NCBI GenBank assembly: GCA_014055465.1
Contig: WIAF01000006.1
Location: 207,163-271,162, forward strand
Direction: 5' to 3'
Length of the DNA stretch: 64,000 nucleotides
DNA from: Nitrospira sp. CR1.1
GTDB lineage: Bacteria > Nitrospirota > Nitrospiria > Nitrospirales > Nitrospiraceae
Shown here: positions 29,394 through 38,916 of the stretch, piece by piece
Numbering within the stretch: position 1 is the first letter of the stretch
Layout of the letters: the number at the start of each line of letters is the position of its first letter
The notes under the pieces: model-generated
Seen by the model: only the letters and a program-made list of their open reading frames with translations
Databases searched by the model: none
What the model was told of the DNA's origin: nothing
Translations under genes and position numbers: made by a program

Positions 29394-29469
29394 GCCGAGG
29401 TAGCTCAGTTGGTAGAGCACAGCCCTGAAAAGGCTGGTGTCGACAGTTCGATTCTGTCCCTCGGCACCA
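29394..29469 (+). tRNA. tRNA-Phe (anticodon GAA)
   Basis: The acceptor GCCGAGG pairs with CCTCGGC. The D-arm is GCTC-AGTTGGTA-GAGC, the anticodon stem CAGCC/GGCTG with loop CTGAAAA gives anticodon GAA, and the T-arm is GACAG-TTCGATT-CTGTC. Discriminator A and encoded CCA end at 29469. It lies 72 nt after tRNA-Ser(GCT), probably one transcript. Confidence 0.95.
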
Positions 29470-29590
29470 TATTTCCTTCAAATTCTTTCAGGTCCCTCAG
29501 CAACGCAGTCCTTAGTGTTTCGCGCAGTCGGTTCTCAAGACTAAACCGGCAAAGGTTAAGCTAGATAATTGGAGGACGGTCAAGAGCAGA

Positions 29591-30430
29591 CTAGAACCTA
29601 TCTCAAAATAGTTGACGGCACGAAGTTCCATCCTTATAAGTGCCATCATGCTGCGGTTGCGCGATGACCACTGGGATCGGATACGCGAACATTTTCCCGA
29701 AGAGCACATTTCGGACAGTCGGCCGGGGCGCAAACCAATCCCGACGCGGGCTGTTCTGGAAGCGGTACTCTGGATTCTGAATACGGGAGCCCAGTGGCAC
29801 CTGTTGCCACAGTGCTACCCCAACTACAAAACGGTTCATCGTCGATTCCAACAGTGGTGCCAACAAGAGGTTCTGCGCGAGGTGCTGACCCAGTTGGCCA
29901 ACACGCTGCGCGACGAAGGAACCATCGATGAACGCGAGAGCTTCATCGATGCCACCTTCGCTGCGGCCAAGGGCGGCGGCGAGGCGGTCGGGCTCACCAA
30001 ACGCGGCAAAGGCGTGAAAATCCTGGCGATTGTGGATCGGCATGGCTTGCCGCTTTCTGTGAGCACCCATGCGGCGAATCATCATGAAGTCACCTTGGTC
30101 CAACTCAGTTTCGACTTCTACATGCTCGAAGCCAAGCCCGAACATCTCATTGGGGATCGTGCCTATGACAGTGACGGCCTCGATGACGACTTGAAACAGA
30201 ACGGCGTCAACATGATTGCGCCCCATCGCTCCACGCGCAAACTCAAGACCCAAGATGGCCGCCACTTACGTCGGTACGAACGCCGTTGGCTTGTCGAACG
30301 GTTCTTTGCCTGGCTCCAGTGGAAACGACGGCTCCTGATACGCTGGGAATACTACGCCACCAATTTCCTCGGCTTTGTGCAGCTCGCCTGCATCACCATG
30401 CTCCTGAAACAATTTTGAGATAGGTTCTAG
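29591..30430 (+). mobile_element. Complete IS5-family insertion sequence
   Basis: Terminal inverted repeats match at 22 of 23 positions: left 29591-29613 starts CTAGAACCTATCTC, and the right end 30408-30430 is its complement. The element is about 0.84 kb with one intact transposase. The outermost CTAG or TA may be a target duplication, so each boundary could be off by up to 4 nt. It landed 122 nt after tRNA-Phe. Confidence 0.85.
29648..30418 (+). CDS. IS5-family transposase
   Basis: 256 residues from the ATG at 29648; a TTG at 29612 is possible but lies in the terminal repeat. The N-terminal DUF4096-like part is MLRLRDDHWDRIREHFPEEH with RPGRKPIPTRAVLEAVLWIL. The DDE core follows, with FIDATFAAAKGGG (first Asp), LIGDRAYDSDGL (second Asp) and RRWLVERFFAWLQWKRRLL (Glu). 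All catalytic residues are present and the frame is open, so the element may still be active. The stop lies inside the right inverted repeat. Confidence 0.92.
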   Translation: MLRLRDDHWDRIREHFPEEHISDSRPGRKPIPTRAVLEAVLWILNTGAQWHLLPQCYPNYKTVHRRFQQWCQQEVLREVLTQLANTLRDEGTIDERESFIDATFAAAKGGGEAVGLTKRGKGVKILAIVDRHGLPLSVSTHAANHHEVTLVQLSFDFYMLEAKPEHLIGDRAYDSDGLDDDLKQNGVNMIAPHRSTRKLKTQDGRHLRRYERRWLVERFFAWLQWKRRLLIRWEYYATNFLGFVQLACITMLLKQF

Positions 30431-30790
30431 GGTTCGTTACAGGGCTAATCCCCCATCGATATACTGCATGCTGAGCGAGAAAACGCCGTTCGGGTGACAT
30501 TGAAGTTACCGAAGACACGAGCAGGGAGCGGTTCCAGGTTGCTCACTACCAGTCAGACTCGGCGCTCCGCGCAATCCCCCCACACGCAAAGCTCATTGAG
30601 ACAAAGTGAAAGAACATCTCCAGATCCAAATTGCACACGTAAATCTGCGAGGCCATCATTTTCTATTATCTCCAACCTCCCCAACCTGGTAGGCTGCTCT
30701 ACAGGGTGAACGCATCCAACTGCCGGCTCACATCATTGGCCGACCTCGATTCGTCCCTACCCACCTGCCGGTTTCGCTGACCCGCTAAAA
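30431..30790. other. Short gene-free stretch with an IS481-like scrap
   Basis: Only the transposase scrap at 30519-30575 is recognisable; the rest shows nothing I can support. Confidence 0.5.
30519..30575 (+). pseudogene. Fragment of the IS481-like transposase C-terminus
   Basis: The frame reads SRERFQVAHYQSDSALR, closely matching GERFQVAHYQTDLVLRR at the end of the IS481-like transposase at 58833-59821. The DNA is similar too (GTTCCAGGTTGCTCACTACC against GATTTCAGGTTGCTCACTAT). It is a relic of a related element. Confidence 0.6.
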
Positions 30791-31516
30791 ATGGATGCCT
30801 CTCTAGGAAAGAGCGAATCAGTTGTGCCTGTGACTTCCCCTCTTCTTTCTGTCATCATTCCTACCTTCAATGAGATCTCTACGTTACCGCTGGTATTGGA
30901 GAGAGTCTTGTCGCTCCCAGTGGACAAGGAAGTTTTAATTGTCAATGACGGCTCAATAGATGGAACACATGAGTACTTAAAGACAGTCGCTCACAAGAGT
31001 GTCCACGTTCTTGAGCATCATAAGAATCATGGTAAAGGGATGGCAATCCGTACGGCCATCGGCCATGTCCGCGGTAAATTTGTGTCTATCCAGGATGCAG
31101 ATCTAGAATATGCCCCTGCTGATCTATTGAGCCTTCTGAGGGCTGCGCAGGAGCGCGATTGTGTAGTCTATGGCTCTCGAAACCTCAACAAAACAAACAG
31201 GATCTCTTATATTTGGTATTGGATGGGAGCAGCTCTACTTACCTATCTAGCCAATACGCTATATGGTCTAGCACTGACGGACTTGTGGACTTGCCAGAAA
31301 CTGTTCAGAACCGACGTCTTAAAATCCATTCAATTGAACACTGCAGGGTTCGAGTTCGAAGCGGAAGTGACGGCCCAAGTGGCGAAGCGGAGAATTCCCA
31401 TTCACGAAATACCCATTCGCTATACACCGAGGCGCTTTTTGGATGGGAAGAAAATTCGAGCGATAGATGGCCTCAAGGCGAGCTGGGTTCTATTCAAGCT
31501 TCGTTTTCTCGATTAA
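30791..31516 (+). CDS. Glycosyltransferase family 2 (dolichol-phosphate-mannose-synthase-like)
   Basis: 241 residues. The GT-A fold start LSVIIPTFNEISTLPLVLER is at about 19-38, VNDGSIDGT at about 52-60, and the metal-binding IQDADLEYAPADL at about 97-109. A short hydrophobic segment near residue 140-155 suggests membrane association without the C-terminal TM domain of some relatives. In this family a sugar is moved from a nucleotide sugar to a lipid carrier. It is followed 31 nt later by a multi-spanning GT39-type protein, a common donor-maker and user pair. Codon use looks more AT-rich than in region 1. Confidence 0.85.
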   Translation: MDASLGKSESVVPVTSPLLSVIIPTFNEISTLPLVLERVLSLPVDKEVLIVNDGSIDGTHEYLKTVAHKSVHVLEHHKNHGKGMAIRTAIGHVRGKFVSIQDADLEYAPADLLSLLRAAQERDCVVYGSRNLNKTNRISYIWYWMGAALLTYLANTLYGLALTDLWTCQKLFRTDVLKSIQLNTAGFEFEAEVTAQVAKRRIPIHEIPIRYTPRRFLDGKKIRAIDGLKASWVLFKLRFLD

Positions 31517-31547
31517 TCAGGTTTCAACATAGCCTTCGGCTGATTCA

Positions 31548-33374
31548 ATGGGATTACCGCCAATAACTGGTCGACCTTGGAAGGGAGCAGAGGCAGGCGT
31601 TCCCTGGTTGACTCTTGTTGGCGGATCCATGCTCTTGGCGCTGACTGTGCGGAGCCTGGCCCTCTATTCCATGTCCCAAACAGAATATTTCGAGACCCTC
31701 ATCATCGATGAACAAATCTACCATGCATGGGCGGCGGAGCTTGCTGCGGGGACATACACATCGACCTGGGCCTACAAAACGTCTCCACTGCCTGCCTACG
31801 TCGTCGGAATCCTGTACATGGTCTTCCACCCGGACCCAGTGTACTTTCGGTTGCTCAACATTGGCCTGGGAACTGTCACGTGCGGGGTTCTCTACTTGTT
31901 GGGCAAAGAAATGGCCAACCGCCAGGCTGGCCTCTGTTCTGCCTTTCTAGCAGCACTCTACCAACCCTTCATTCTTTACAGCATTGTCCCACTCAAAACT
32001 GCCTTGGAAGTATTTCTGTTCTCCCTCACTGCCCTCTTGCTGGCGAGAGCACTGACGAGAAATGGTTCGTGGGGCTTCCTGCTGTTGGGACTAGCAACCG
32101 GATTACTGAACGCTACACGTGAAAACACCATTGTGTTCTCCGCCATTATCTTGTCGTTACTACTCTGGACTAACCTCCCTCGAAGCCGCGAGCCACTCAA
32201 ACGCGTTGCCTCACAGGGCGGCACGTTCATGCTCGGGCTGCTCCTAGCCCTCACCCCTTTTATGGTTCGCAATTATGTTATCGCTGGAGAGCCGGTTCTC
32301 ACTACACATCAAGGAGGCTTCAATTTCTACCTTGGCAACCAACTCGACACCATGAATCCATTTTATCGCCCTGTGTCTTGGGCTTCATCCAATGCCGACG
32401 AACTTGAGATTCACTTCCGAATTGAAGCGAGCCGGCGGTTAGGGCATCTCGTTTCGCCTGGAGAATCCGAACGCTATTGGATTCACCAAGCGATTGATTC
32501 GGCACTCGCAAACCCTGCTACGTTTGCGGCAAAACAAACCTATAAACTGCTTGCACTCCTCAATCCCGCGGAGGCCGGTGATCACTATGACATCGGGTTC
32601 CTAAGCCAATTCGCAAAGTTCTTCGCATTTCCGTTTCCGAGCTTCGGTATCATCATGCCGTTGGGAGTGGCGGGCTTGATCCTAAACTCCACATCTTCAC
32701 GGGCGAAACTCGGCGTTGCTCTCCTCCTTGTAGGCTATGCCCTCGCGCTACTGCCATTTCACATCAACGGCAGGTACCGGCTCCCGTTCGCCGTCATACT
32801 GCTACCCTTCGTCTTCATTTGCCTTGAGCACCTCGCATACTGTTTTCGCAAACGACATCTTGGCAGGAGTGCCGCTTGCGTACTTCTTGTCGGCCTTCTC
32901 GGGGCAACTGAATTTATCCCGATTCCCGGCGCAAATGATCGGACAGCCTATCTCAATATTCACGCCTGGGTACTCTCACAAGCAGGCAAGGACAAGGACG
33001 CATTAGCGTATTGGGAGCGATCATCTTCAATGGACGGTACATTTTCAGCATTTGCGAATCTCTCACTCGCCCGTCACGCCTTGCTCCACCAGACCACAGA
33101 TACGGCACTGCGGTATTTATCCAAGATCTCCGATGATTCATACGCTGCAGCGACCAAGCACGAATTATTAGGCGACATATGGCACAGGCAAGGGAGGGCA
33201 ATCGAAGCGCTGTTGGAATATGACCGCTCCCTTGAGATCAACTACGGCAAACTTCAGGTGAGACAAAAACGTGTAGCGGTTTTGGAGGGAGTCGATAAAG
33301 AAAGAGCGATCAGTGAATCGCGAGTACTTGAGGCCATGAGGTCACTGTATGGTGTCCGGCAATCCAAACTTTAG
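31548..33374 (+). CDS. Membrane glycosyltransferase (GT39/83-like) with C-terminal TPRs
   Basis: 608 residues with about 10-11 TM segments in the first ~460. The first periplasmic loop carries an acidic TLIIDEQIYHAWA motif (about residues 48-60), in the position of the catalytic Asp/Glu of PMT/ArnT-like GT-C enzymes. The C-terminal ~150 residues are soluble helical pairs of TPR type (SKISDDSYAAATKHELLGDI and the repeat after it). Such enzymes use lipid-linked sugars on the periplasmic face. Together with the preceding GT2 it may modify a surface protein or polymer. The acceptor is unknown. Confidence 0.75.
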   Translation: MGLPPITGRPWKGAEAGVPWLTLVGGSMLLALTVRSLALYSMSQTEYFETLIIDEQIYHAWAAELAAGTYTSTWAYKTSPLPAYVVGILYMVFHPDPVYFRLLNIGLGTVTCGVLYLLGKEMANRQAGLCSAFLAALYQPFILYSIVPLKTALEVFLFSLTALLLARALTRNGSWGFLLLGLATGLLNATRENTIVFSAIILSLLLWTNLPRSREPLKRVASQGGTFMLGLLLALTPFMVRNYVIAGEPVLTTHQGGFNFYLGNQLDTMNPFYRPVSWASSNADELEIHFRIEASRRLGHLVSPGESERYWIHQAIDSALANPATFAAKQTYKLLALLNPAEAGDHYDIGFLSQFAKFFAFPFPSFGIIMPLGVAGLILNSTSSRAKLGVALLLVGYALALLPFHINGRYRLPFAVILLPFVFICLEHLAYCFRKRHLGRSAACVLLVGLLGATEFIPIPGANDRTAYLNIHAWVLSQAGKDKDALAYWERSSSMDGTFSAFANLSLARHALLHQTTDTALRYLSKISDDSYAAATKHELLGDIWHRQGRAIEALLEYDRSLEINYGKLQVRQKRVAVLEGVDKERAISESRVLEAMRSLYGVRQSKL

Positions 33375-33896
33375 ATGTGTCATGTGTAAAATCAACTTGC
33401 GGTTCTGATCCTACACCTGCCAGAGCCGCCGGATTCCATCGCCATCCACTCCTGGCGTTTGGCAGACATACAGGTCACTCACTTGGTGGATCCCGAGCAG
33501 GCGGGTTAACCGAGGAATGGGTTACCCCGCCGTCTTCCAATACGTGAGGAACAAGCATTTTCTGGCCCCTTGACTGGAGAGAGCCCCGGAACCGCCTTGG
33601 CTATCAGCTTTCTTGCGTTACTGACGTGAGACGCCCTGATTCAGGGCGTCACCATTACAGGCACTCAGAAGCGACAGGAACGATTGACCCCACTTCGAGG
33701 AAGGCTACAAAACATGACGGGAACAAGGCTCTAAACTCCCATTTCCGGCCATCCAACCCCCACTAACTCAGGCTTTTCTCCATACCGACCCTCGCCAACT
33801 GGCGCACGCCTTAGCTTTTCTGGCTACTGTGTGGGGAGCACACAGCCGCGACAACAAGACTGCTTATCGACCGTTGATCTCTACCATCGCCTTGAG
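33375..33896. other. Gene-free stretch with hairpins
   Basis: 520 nt between convergent genes. It holds a hairpin at 33630-33650 (listed separately) and a weaker one near 33492-33523. No supported gene; the small frames at 33829-34127 overlap the CHAT gene end. Confidence 0.5.
33630..33650. terminator. GC-rich palindrome, possible terminator
   Basis: GACGCCCTGA-T-TCAGGGCGTC: 10-nt arms around a single T, forming about 8 bp with a 5-nt loop. It lies between convergent genes (GT39-like and CHAT) with no long T-run. Confidence 0.4.
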
Positions 33897-36362
33897 TCAC
33901 ATCCAATTATTGATCAGGAGAAACGGCGCCCAGAAACTCGGATGCTCATGGCCAGGCTGCGCGAGAATTTTTTGTTGCGCCCGCTGCAATGCCACGGCCT
34001 TGGTCACCGCAGGATCCTGAAGCCGTCGATAGAATTCTGTCACAAGGTCCGATGTGGCCTGATCATCGATGAACCAAAGGCTCGCCAGCGCGCTCCGTGC
34101 CCCCGCCTTTACTGCCACGCCGGCTAACCCCAATGCGGCCCGATCATCCCCCACGGCAGTCTCGCATGCGCTGAGGGTCAGCAATTCGAGAGGGGCTTGC
34201 CTGTACTGGAGTAACCCCACCAGCTGCGAGAGGCGGTCCATCGTAATCTTGTCATCGTAGGCCAGCAAAAATGAGTTATTGACATCACTCTCCACAACCC
34301 CGTGGGAAGCAATATGAACGATCCCGATTCCCTGCTCTTTCATTTCGCGTTCCATCGACGGCACAAGGAACTGGTTGTCCATCAACAGTTGCCCTCCGTA
34401 GATGGCTTTGATCGCTTGGACCTCCGTGCCAACATTGGGCAGCGCTGGAAAACCCTGCACGGATTCGGTCAAGCCCATGGAAAGCAGGTTAATTTTTCCT
34501 CGATCCAATGGGCGTGGATCGGTCAAATCCATGCTCGGAGTCACCGCAACCGCATATTTATCGACTACGAATTGGCGACCGTCGTGGAGCGCCGCCATGG
34601 GAATCGTACGCAGCGGCCCATCCGGCACCATCACCACCGTCGTAATGCCCATGGCCAGGAAATCCTGCTGCAGCGGAGCCATGAGCCAGCTGTAGAGAAC
34701 CTGAGCTGATGAGAGGTAGTTCTGGGACCGCCGATCCTGCACGAGCCGTCGAAAAGTTCTGACCTCTTGAGTCAACGTGTCAGCATTCACCGGGACGCCG
34801 TAACGCCTGAGGCCACCGGTGGTGTTTACCAGCAGTTCGAGCCGGTCCTGCAACATAATGGGGTATACCACCGCGGTGTTGGCAGGCAGCAGTCCCCCGC
34901 CTCCCCTGGCATGGGCCGTCGCGACGCAGTCGTCGCGAAAATAGTCCTGGAGTTCAGCTGCACGAGAAGCCTCCACCGTGTCTCGAACCTGCACCAGCCA
35001 TTGTTGGCTCTGCTCCGGAGAACCGGCTGCGGCTGCACGACGTAGCAGGGTGTCTTCCACTTCGGTAAAGAGTGGAGCGACCGAATCACGGAAAGAATAA
35101 TGGCGCCCCTGATACCCGACCGAATACTCATAACGAATCGGCTTTAATACAGAGACCGCCCGCTGATACGCGCTCATCGCCTCGTCGTCTTTGCCGCTGG
35201 CCTTGAGCAGGCGAGCGGTCTGCCACTGCCAGCGGTACAGTGATTCCGGTGCGTTGACTTTTTGCGCGGCAAAGCTGGCCTTGCGGGTAAAATCCAGAGC
35301 CTCACCGTATCGCCGCTCCTTCTCCAACAAGGAGCCGAGATATCCCCAGGCATAGGACTGGGCCCTGGCGTCCCCCAGGCGTGTGGCAACCTGGGCCGCC
35401 GCAACGAATGAGTCGGAGGCCTGTCGCAGAAGATTGCCGGCCGCCGGCTTGTACGCACCGGGTGCCTGAATCTTGCCGGACGCTTTCTCCTTCGGCTTAG
35501 TCGTAGCGGGAGGAGCCAGGCCGGCGCCCTGTCCAGCCCCTACACTCAGCCCGCGGCTTTTATCGGCGACCTGACGCTCTCCCTGGGCCATGAGCTTTGG
35601 CGTGGCGACAGCCGAGCGCAGATCATCATAGCCGAGACCGACATTCAACAGCCCATAGGACTTGGCATAACTGTCTTGAAGAGTTTGCAGGTCCGCCGAT
35701 GCCACGGCCAACGCCCGCTCCGATTCGGCGAACTGTTGGTTTTCCAGTAAGGCCATGGCCGCATTCGTTTGCGCAGTGGCTGCCAGAGCTGATTGATTCG
35801 TCTGAGTCGCAAGATTCTTGCTCTCGGCAAACACGTCAAGAGCCTCTGCAAACTCGCTGCGCGACGCAAGAACATTCCCCAGGTCGTTCAAGAGGCCGGC
35901 CACTAGCGCCGGTTTGTGTTCCTCCCGCGCAAGTTCAAGGGCTTTGGTCAAATGCTCGGCCGCTTGGGCACCTTTGCCGAGCGCATACGCGGCGCTGCCC
36001 AAACGCCCTAAGATCGTCGCCGTGAGGGCTCGGTTGCCGGTCTGTTCAGAAAGCTTCAGCGCTGTTTGCAATGTGACTTGCGCCCGTTTGATCTGGCCGC
36101 TCTGCTCTAATGCATGTGCGAGGTTAATAAGCGCCTGGCACTGCTGTTGTGGTTGTTGCTGCTGCTCATACAACCGGGCGGCCTCCATCCAATGCACGGC
36201 CGCCTGGGCGAAGGCGCCTTGCTGGAATTGAGCCTTTGCCTGCTGCATCTCTTGATCTGGAGACGTGGGAGCCGCGCTGCCAGAAAGTTCGACGGCGAGA
36301 GTTTGGCCTGAGATGGTCAAACACAGGCCGAATGTCAAATATAACAGTCGTGCAAATCGCAT
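33897..36362 (-). CDS. TPR-CHAT protease (caspase HetF-associated, exported)
   Basis: 821 residues. The signal peptide is about 1-23 (ends TLAVEL). TPR-like helical repeats cover about 35-235 and more helices 300-420. The C-terminal CHAT domain is about 560-821. Both catalytic residues are intact: His687 in VHIASHG and Cys733 in LSACETAVG. CHAT is a caspase-fold peptidase domain; TPR-CHAT proteins in other systems are switched on by partner binding. Here export to the periplasm is predicted, unlike the cytoplasmic Craspase type. It follows the two-partner-secretion exoprotein by 48 nt, so it likely shares that transcript. Confidence 0.9.
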   Translation of the reverse strand: MRFARLLYLTFGLCLTISGQTLAVELSGSAAPTSPDQEMQQAKAQFQQGAFAQAAVHWMEAARLYEQQQQPQQQCQALINLAHALEQSGQIKRAQVTLQTALKLSEQTGNRALTATILGRLGSAAYALGKGAQAAEHLTKALELAREEHKPALVAGLLNDLGNVLASRSEFAEALDVFAESKNLATQTNQSALAATAQTNAAMALLENQQFAESERALAVASADLQTLQDSYAKSYGLLNVGLGYDDLRSAVATPKLMAQGERQVADKSRGLSVGAGQGAGLAPPATTKPKEKASGKIQAPGAYKPAAGNLLRQASDSFVAAAQVATRLGDARAQSYAWGYLGSLLEKERRYGEALDFTRKASFAAQKVNAPESLYRWQWQTARLLKASGKDDEAMSAYQRAVSVLKPIRYEYSVGYQGRHYSFRDSVAPLFTEVEDTLLRRAAAAGSPEQSQQWLVQVRDTVEASRAAELQDYFRDDCVATAHARGGGGLLPANTAVVYPIMLQDRLELLVNTTGGLRRYGVPVNADTLTQEVRTFRRLVQDRRSQNYLSSAQVLYSWLMAPLQQDFLAMGITTVVMVPDGPLRTIPMAALHDGRQFVVDKYAVAVTPSMDLTDPRPLDRGKINLLSMGLTESVQGFPALPNVGTEVQAIKAIYGGQLLMDNQFLVPSMEREMKEQGIGIVHIASHGVVESDVNNSFLLAYDDKITMDRLSQLVGLLQYRQAPLELLTLSACETAVGDDRAALGLAGVAVKAGARSALASLWFIDDQATSDLVTEFYRRLQDPAVTKAVALQRAQQKILAQPGHEHPSFWAPFLLINNWM

Positions 36363-36410
36363 GACGTCCTCCTAGCTGGAGACGGTCCCTTCAAGGTCAT
36401 CGAATGCTGC

Positions 36411-38837
36411 TCACTTGACCTCAAGCCGACAATCCTGTGCAAGCGCGATGAAGCTCATCACATCGGGACGCACGGTCAACACCTTCGGCGGACCGACCAT
36501 GATACTGATCTCCGGCACAGTGTCGCGTGCGCCCGTTATCGGATCACCCTCCAACAACGTCGGAGCCGACAAGTAGCGCCCGGGCTGCGAGGGAGCACTA
36601 TCCCGATTCAGCTGCGCAAAGCTGCTGAACTGGCCATCTTTCACTGCCGCGCATTTGTCGGCCAGCAATCGCGGGACGGCAACGGACCCCTGGGGAGCAG
36701 CCACAGCCCTCGGATACTGGACGGCGGACGAAAGACCGATAGTTCCATTCGCACCAGGTGGAAGGACCACGCCAGGTGACGTGACATCAACAAGGGCCTG
36801 CACACTTGAATTAAGTAACGACGCCACGATAGTTGTGCTTCCAACACGGTTGGCGGTCACCACGATCGGACTACTGGTCGTACTATTCGCCGGGATTGTG
36901 ACCAAGTCGTTGACGCTCGCGATCGAAGGATCAGAGCTTCTAAGCAGGACTGTCAGATCCCGTTTGAACGACTCCTTCAAAACAACTGAGATTGAACCAG
37001 AGCTTCCGGTTTTGAGTGAGAGATTCGGCGCAAGTGCGGTGAGCGGAGGCGGAGGCAACGCATTGACCACCACAGCGGCTGTTTGAGTCGAATTACCGGA
37101 CTGGGCGCGTACTTGCACAGAACCTTCCGCCACACCGCGAACTGTGAACGAGGCACTGTTTGTGTTGGCGGGAATATCTACGAACGCGCGCTCCACCGTG
37201 GCAATGGTTGAATCGGAGGTCGCCAATGTAACTCGCACCGTAGACGGCGCATTCCGGGGAAGAGTCACGATGACTGTTCCGGACTGTCCTTCCAAAATAG
37301 AAACGCCGCTCAACGAGCCAAGCGACATGGGTGTAACCTGCATAGACCTGTCCACAGTGACTCCGTTGAGCGATGCCCGAATGGTAGCTAAGCCCACGTT
37401 AACGCTTGTCACTTCAATCGGGGCCGACGATGTCTCCCCAGCAGGGATAGTGACTCTTGACCTATTCAGAGTAGCTACCCCCGGAGTGAGACTGCTCAAA
37501 GTCACGTCAGTAGGGGTTGAAGACGTTCGATTTAGAGTAATCGTGAGAGTCCCGTTGAGCCCGAGCTCGACTGTCGAGGTAAGCGTTCCGGAGAATGCCA
37601 AGCGGGGTATGACAGCTATCGCCGCACTCCTCGCGAGATTGCGGAGTGTCGCCGTGATTTGTGTAGAACCTTCTTTAACACCGGTCACCTGGATCGTTTT
37701 TGTTTGTTCTCCGGGATTAAAGGTAATGGTTGGGCCAGACGGTGCAGTGGTTGCCGCGCCAGCATTTGAATTACTGAGCGTCACTGTTTCAGTTATTTCG
37801 GCTGGTTTATTTAAAGAGATGGTTACCGTGGTGGTTTGGCCCTCTTCAATCGTCAGATTCGGTGATATCGTACTGAGGACTGGTTCTGTTACAACCTTAA
37901 CGAGGCTGGATTGGACAATTTTCTGCGAGCCTGATGGCGTTTGAATACTTGCAGGCGCCGGGATGGTTTGTACCGTGCCATTGGGACCTGCATCGAGCGC
38001 GGCGAAAGAGTTCCCGGGGTTCATGGTGATACTCCCCTCCCTGAGCTCGGTCAGCCCAAGAGACTTGACATTAACTTCACCGCCATAGCCCAAAAAATCA
38101 CGAACTATATCTTTAGAGTCTCCAGATCCTACTTCGCGCCTTGAAAATACGATTGTGTCGCTGTCAACCCCACCCACACTAGCTACTTGCACGGTACCGT
38201 TTGGTGCGATTAGCTGCGCTTCGTCTATCGTAATGGGGCCACCAATAACTGAGAGCGTTTGCCCTGATCCAACCTTTAACTGGCTTCCAGAAATAGTGAG
38301 GGGAGCTTGATGAGCGCCTTGCAGAAAACCGAATGACGAGACTGGAAAACTTGAGAGTATTTCTCCACCGCTGACAGATCGCGTATTAAATACCCCTGCA
38401 TCACTAAAGACCAAATAGTGGGCCGTGCTGAAATACGCAGATCCGCCGATATTCAGTTTAGCCGTAGGTGCAAACACGATTCCATTTGGATTGACGAAAT
38501 AAAAATTCGTCCAGCCGGTTGCCTGCAAAGTTCCGTCTATGAATGACTGAGATCCTGTGACGCGGCTGATTACATTACTCGCTCCTTCAGGTCTGACAAA
38601 ATTTGCCGTGTCCTTCGCTGCGAGATTAAATTGGCTGAAGCTATGAAACAGATTTTGTCCACTTCGCGTACCCCCTCCAATATCAATCCGGTTTCCCGAA
38701 AGCTCTGCTACCTTAGTTCCAAGTCCATTGGCTGAAATGGCTGTAGTAGTTTGGGCCTGGACGTATGGCGAGAGAGAAGCCACAAGCACTAGGCCGACCA
38801 GCCAACTGACACTATAGGATCTGTAAAGAACTAGCAT
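36411..38837 (-). CDS. Two-partner-secretion exoprotein (TpsA-like) with Ig-like repeats
   Basis: 808 residues. The signal peptide is 1-28 (ends VQAQTTT). The TPS/haemagglutinin-activity domain is at about 30-250, with FVRPEGASNVISRVTGSQS and the hallmark NFYFVNPNGIVF, which the TpsB pore recognises. The rest is not the usual long beta-helix but several ~85-residue Ig-like repeats (BIG2-like; e.g. TIEEGQTTTVTISLNKPAE and SILEGQSGTVIVTLPRNAPS). The extreme C-terminus is Cys-containing and globular. It is preceded by the pore gene (79 nt) and followed by the CHAT protease. Likely surface adhesin or secreted protein. Confidence 0.85.
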   Translation of the reverse strand: MLVLYRSYSVSWLVGLVLVASLSPYVQAQTTTAISANGLGTKVAELSGNRIDIGGGTRSGQNLFHSFSQFNLAAKDTANFVRPEGASNVISRVTGSQSFIDGTLQATGWTNFYFVNPNGIVFAPTAKLNIGGSAYFSTAHYLVFSDAGVFNTRSVSGGEILSSFPVSSFGFLQGAHQAPLTISGSQLKVGSGQTLSVIGGPITIDEAQLIAPNGTVQVASVGGVDSDTIVFSRREVGSGDSKDIVRDFLGYGGEVNVKSLGLTELREGSITMNPGNSFAALDAGPNGTVQTIPAPASIQTPSGSQKIVQSSLVKVVTEPVLSTISPNLTIEEGQTTTVTISLNKPAEITETVTLSNSNAGAATTAPSGPTITFNPGEQTKTIQVTGVKEGSTQITATLRNLARSAAIAVIPRLAFSGTLTSTVELGLNGTLTITLNRTSSTPTDVTLSSLTPGVATLNRSRVTIPAGETSSAPIEVTSVNVGLATIRASLNGVTVDRSMQVTPMSLGSLSGVSILEGQSGTVIVTLPRNAPSTVRVTLATSDSTIATVERAFVDIPANTNSASFTVRGVAEGSVQVRAQSGNSTQTAAVVVNALPPPPLTALAPNLSLKTGSSGSISVVLKESFKRDLTVLLRSSDPSIASVNDLVTIPANSTTSSPIVVTANRVGSTTIVASLLNSSVQALVDVTSPGVVLPPGANGTIGLSSAVQYPRAVAAPQGSVAVPRLLADKCAAVKDGQFSSFAQLNRDSAPSQPGRYLSAPTLLEGDPITGARDTVPEISIMVGPPKVLTVRPDVMSFIALAQDCRLEVK

Positions 38838-38916
38838 GGCCGATCCTCCTTAACCACTTCCTTGGGCTCGCATCGGCAAAGCAGTTACACCTGACCGATG
38901 AGCAGACTTCCCATGA

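Noticed and set aside
33897..36362. CHAT protease as part of a type III-E CRISPR (Craspase) system
   Set aside because: No cas genes or array nearby, and the protein has a signal peptide for export.
37144..37944. Long antisense frame in the exoprotein gene
   Set aside because: It opposes a gene with a signal peptide, TPS motif and Ig-like repeats. The antisense product is a Val/Thr-rich mirror without motifs.
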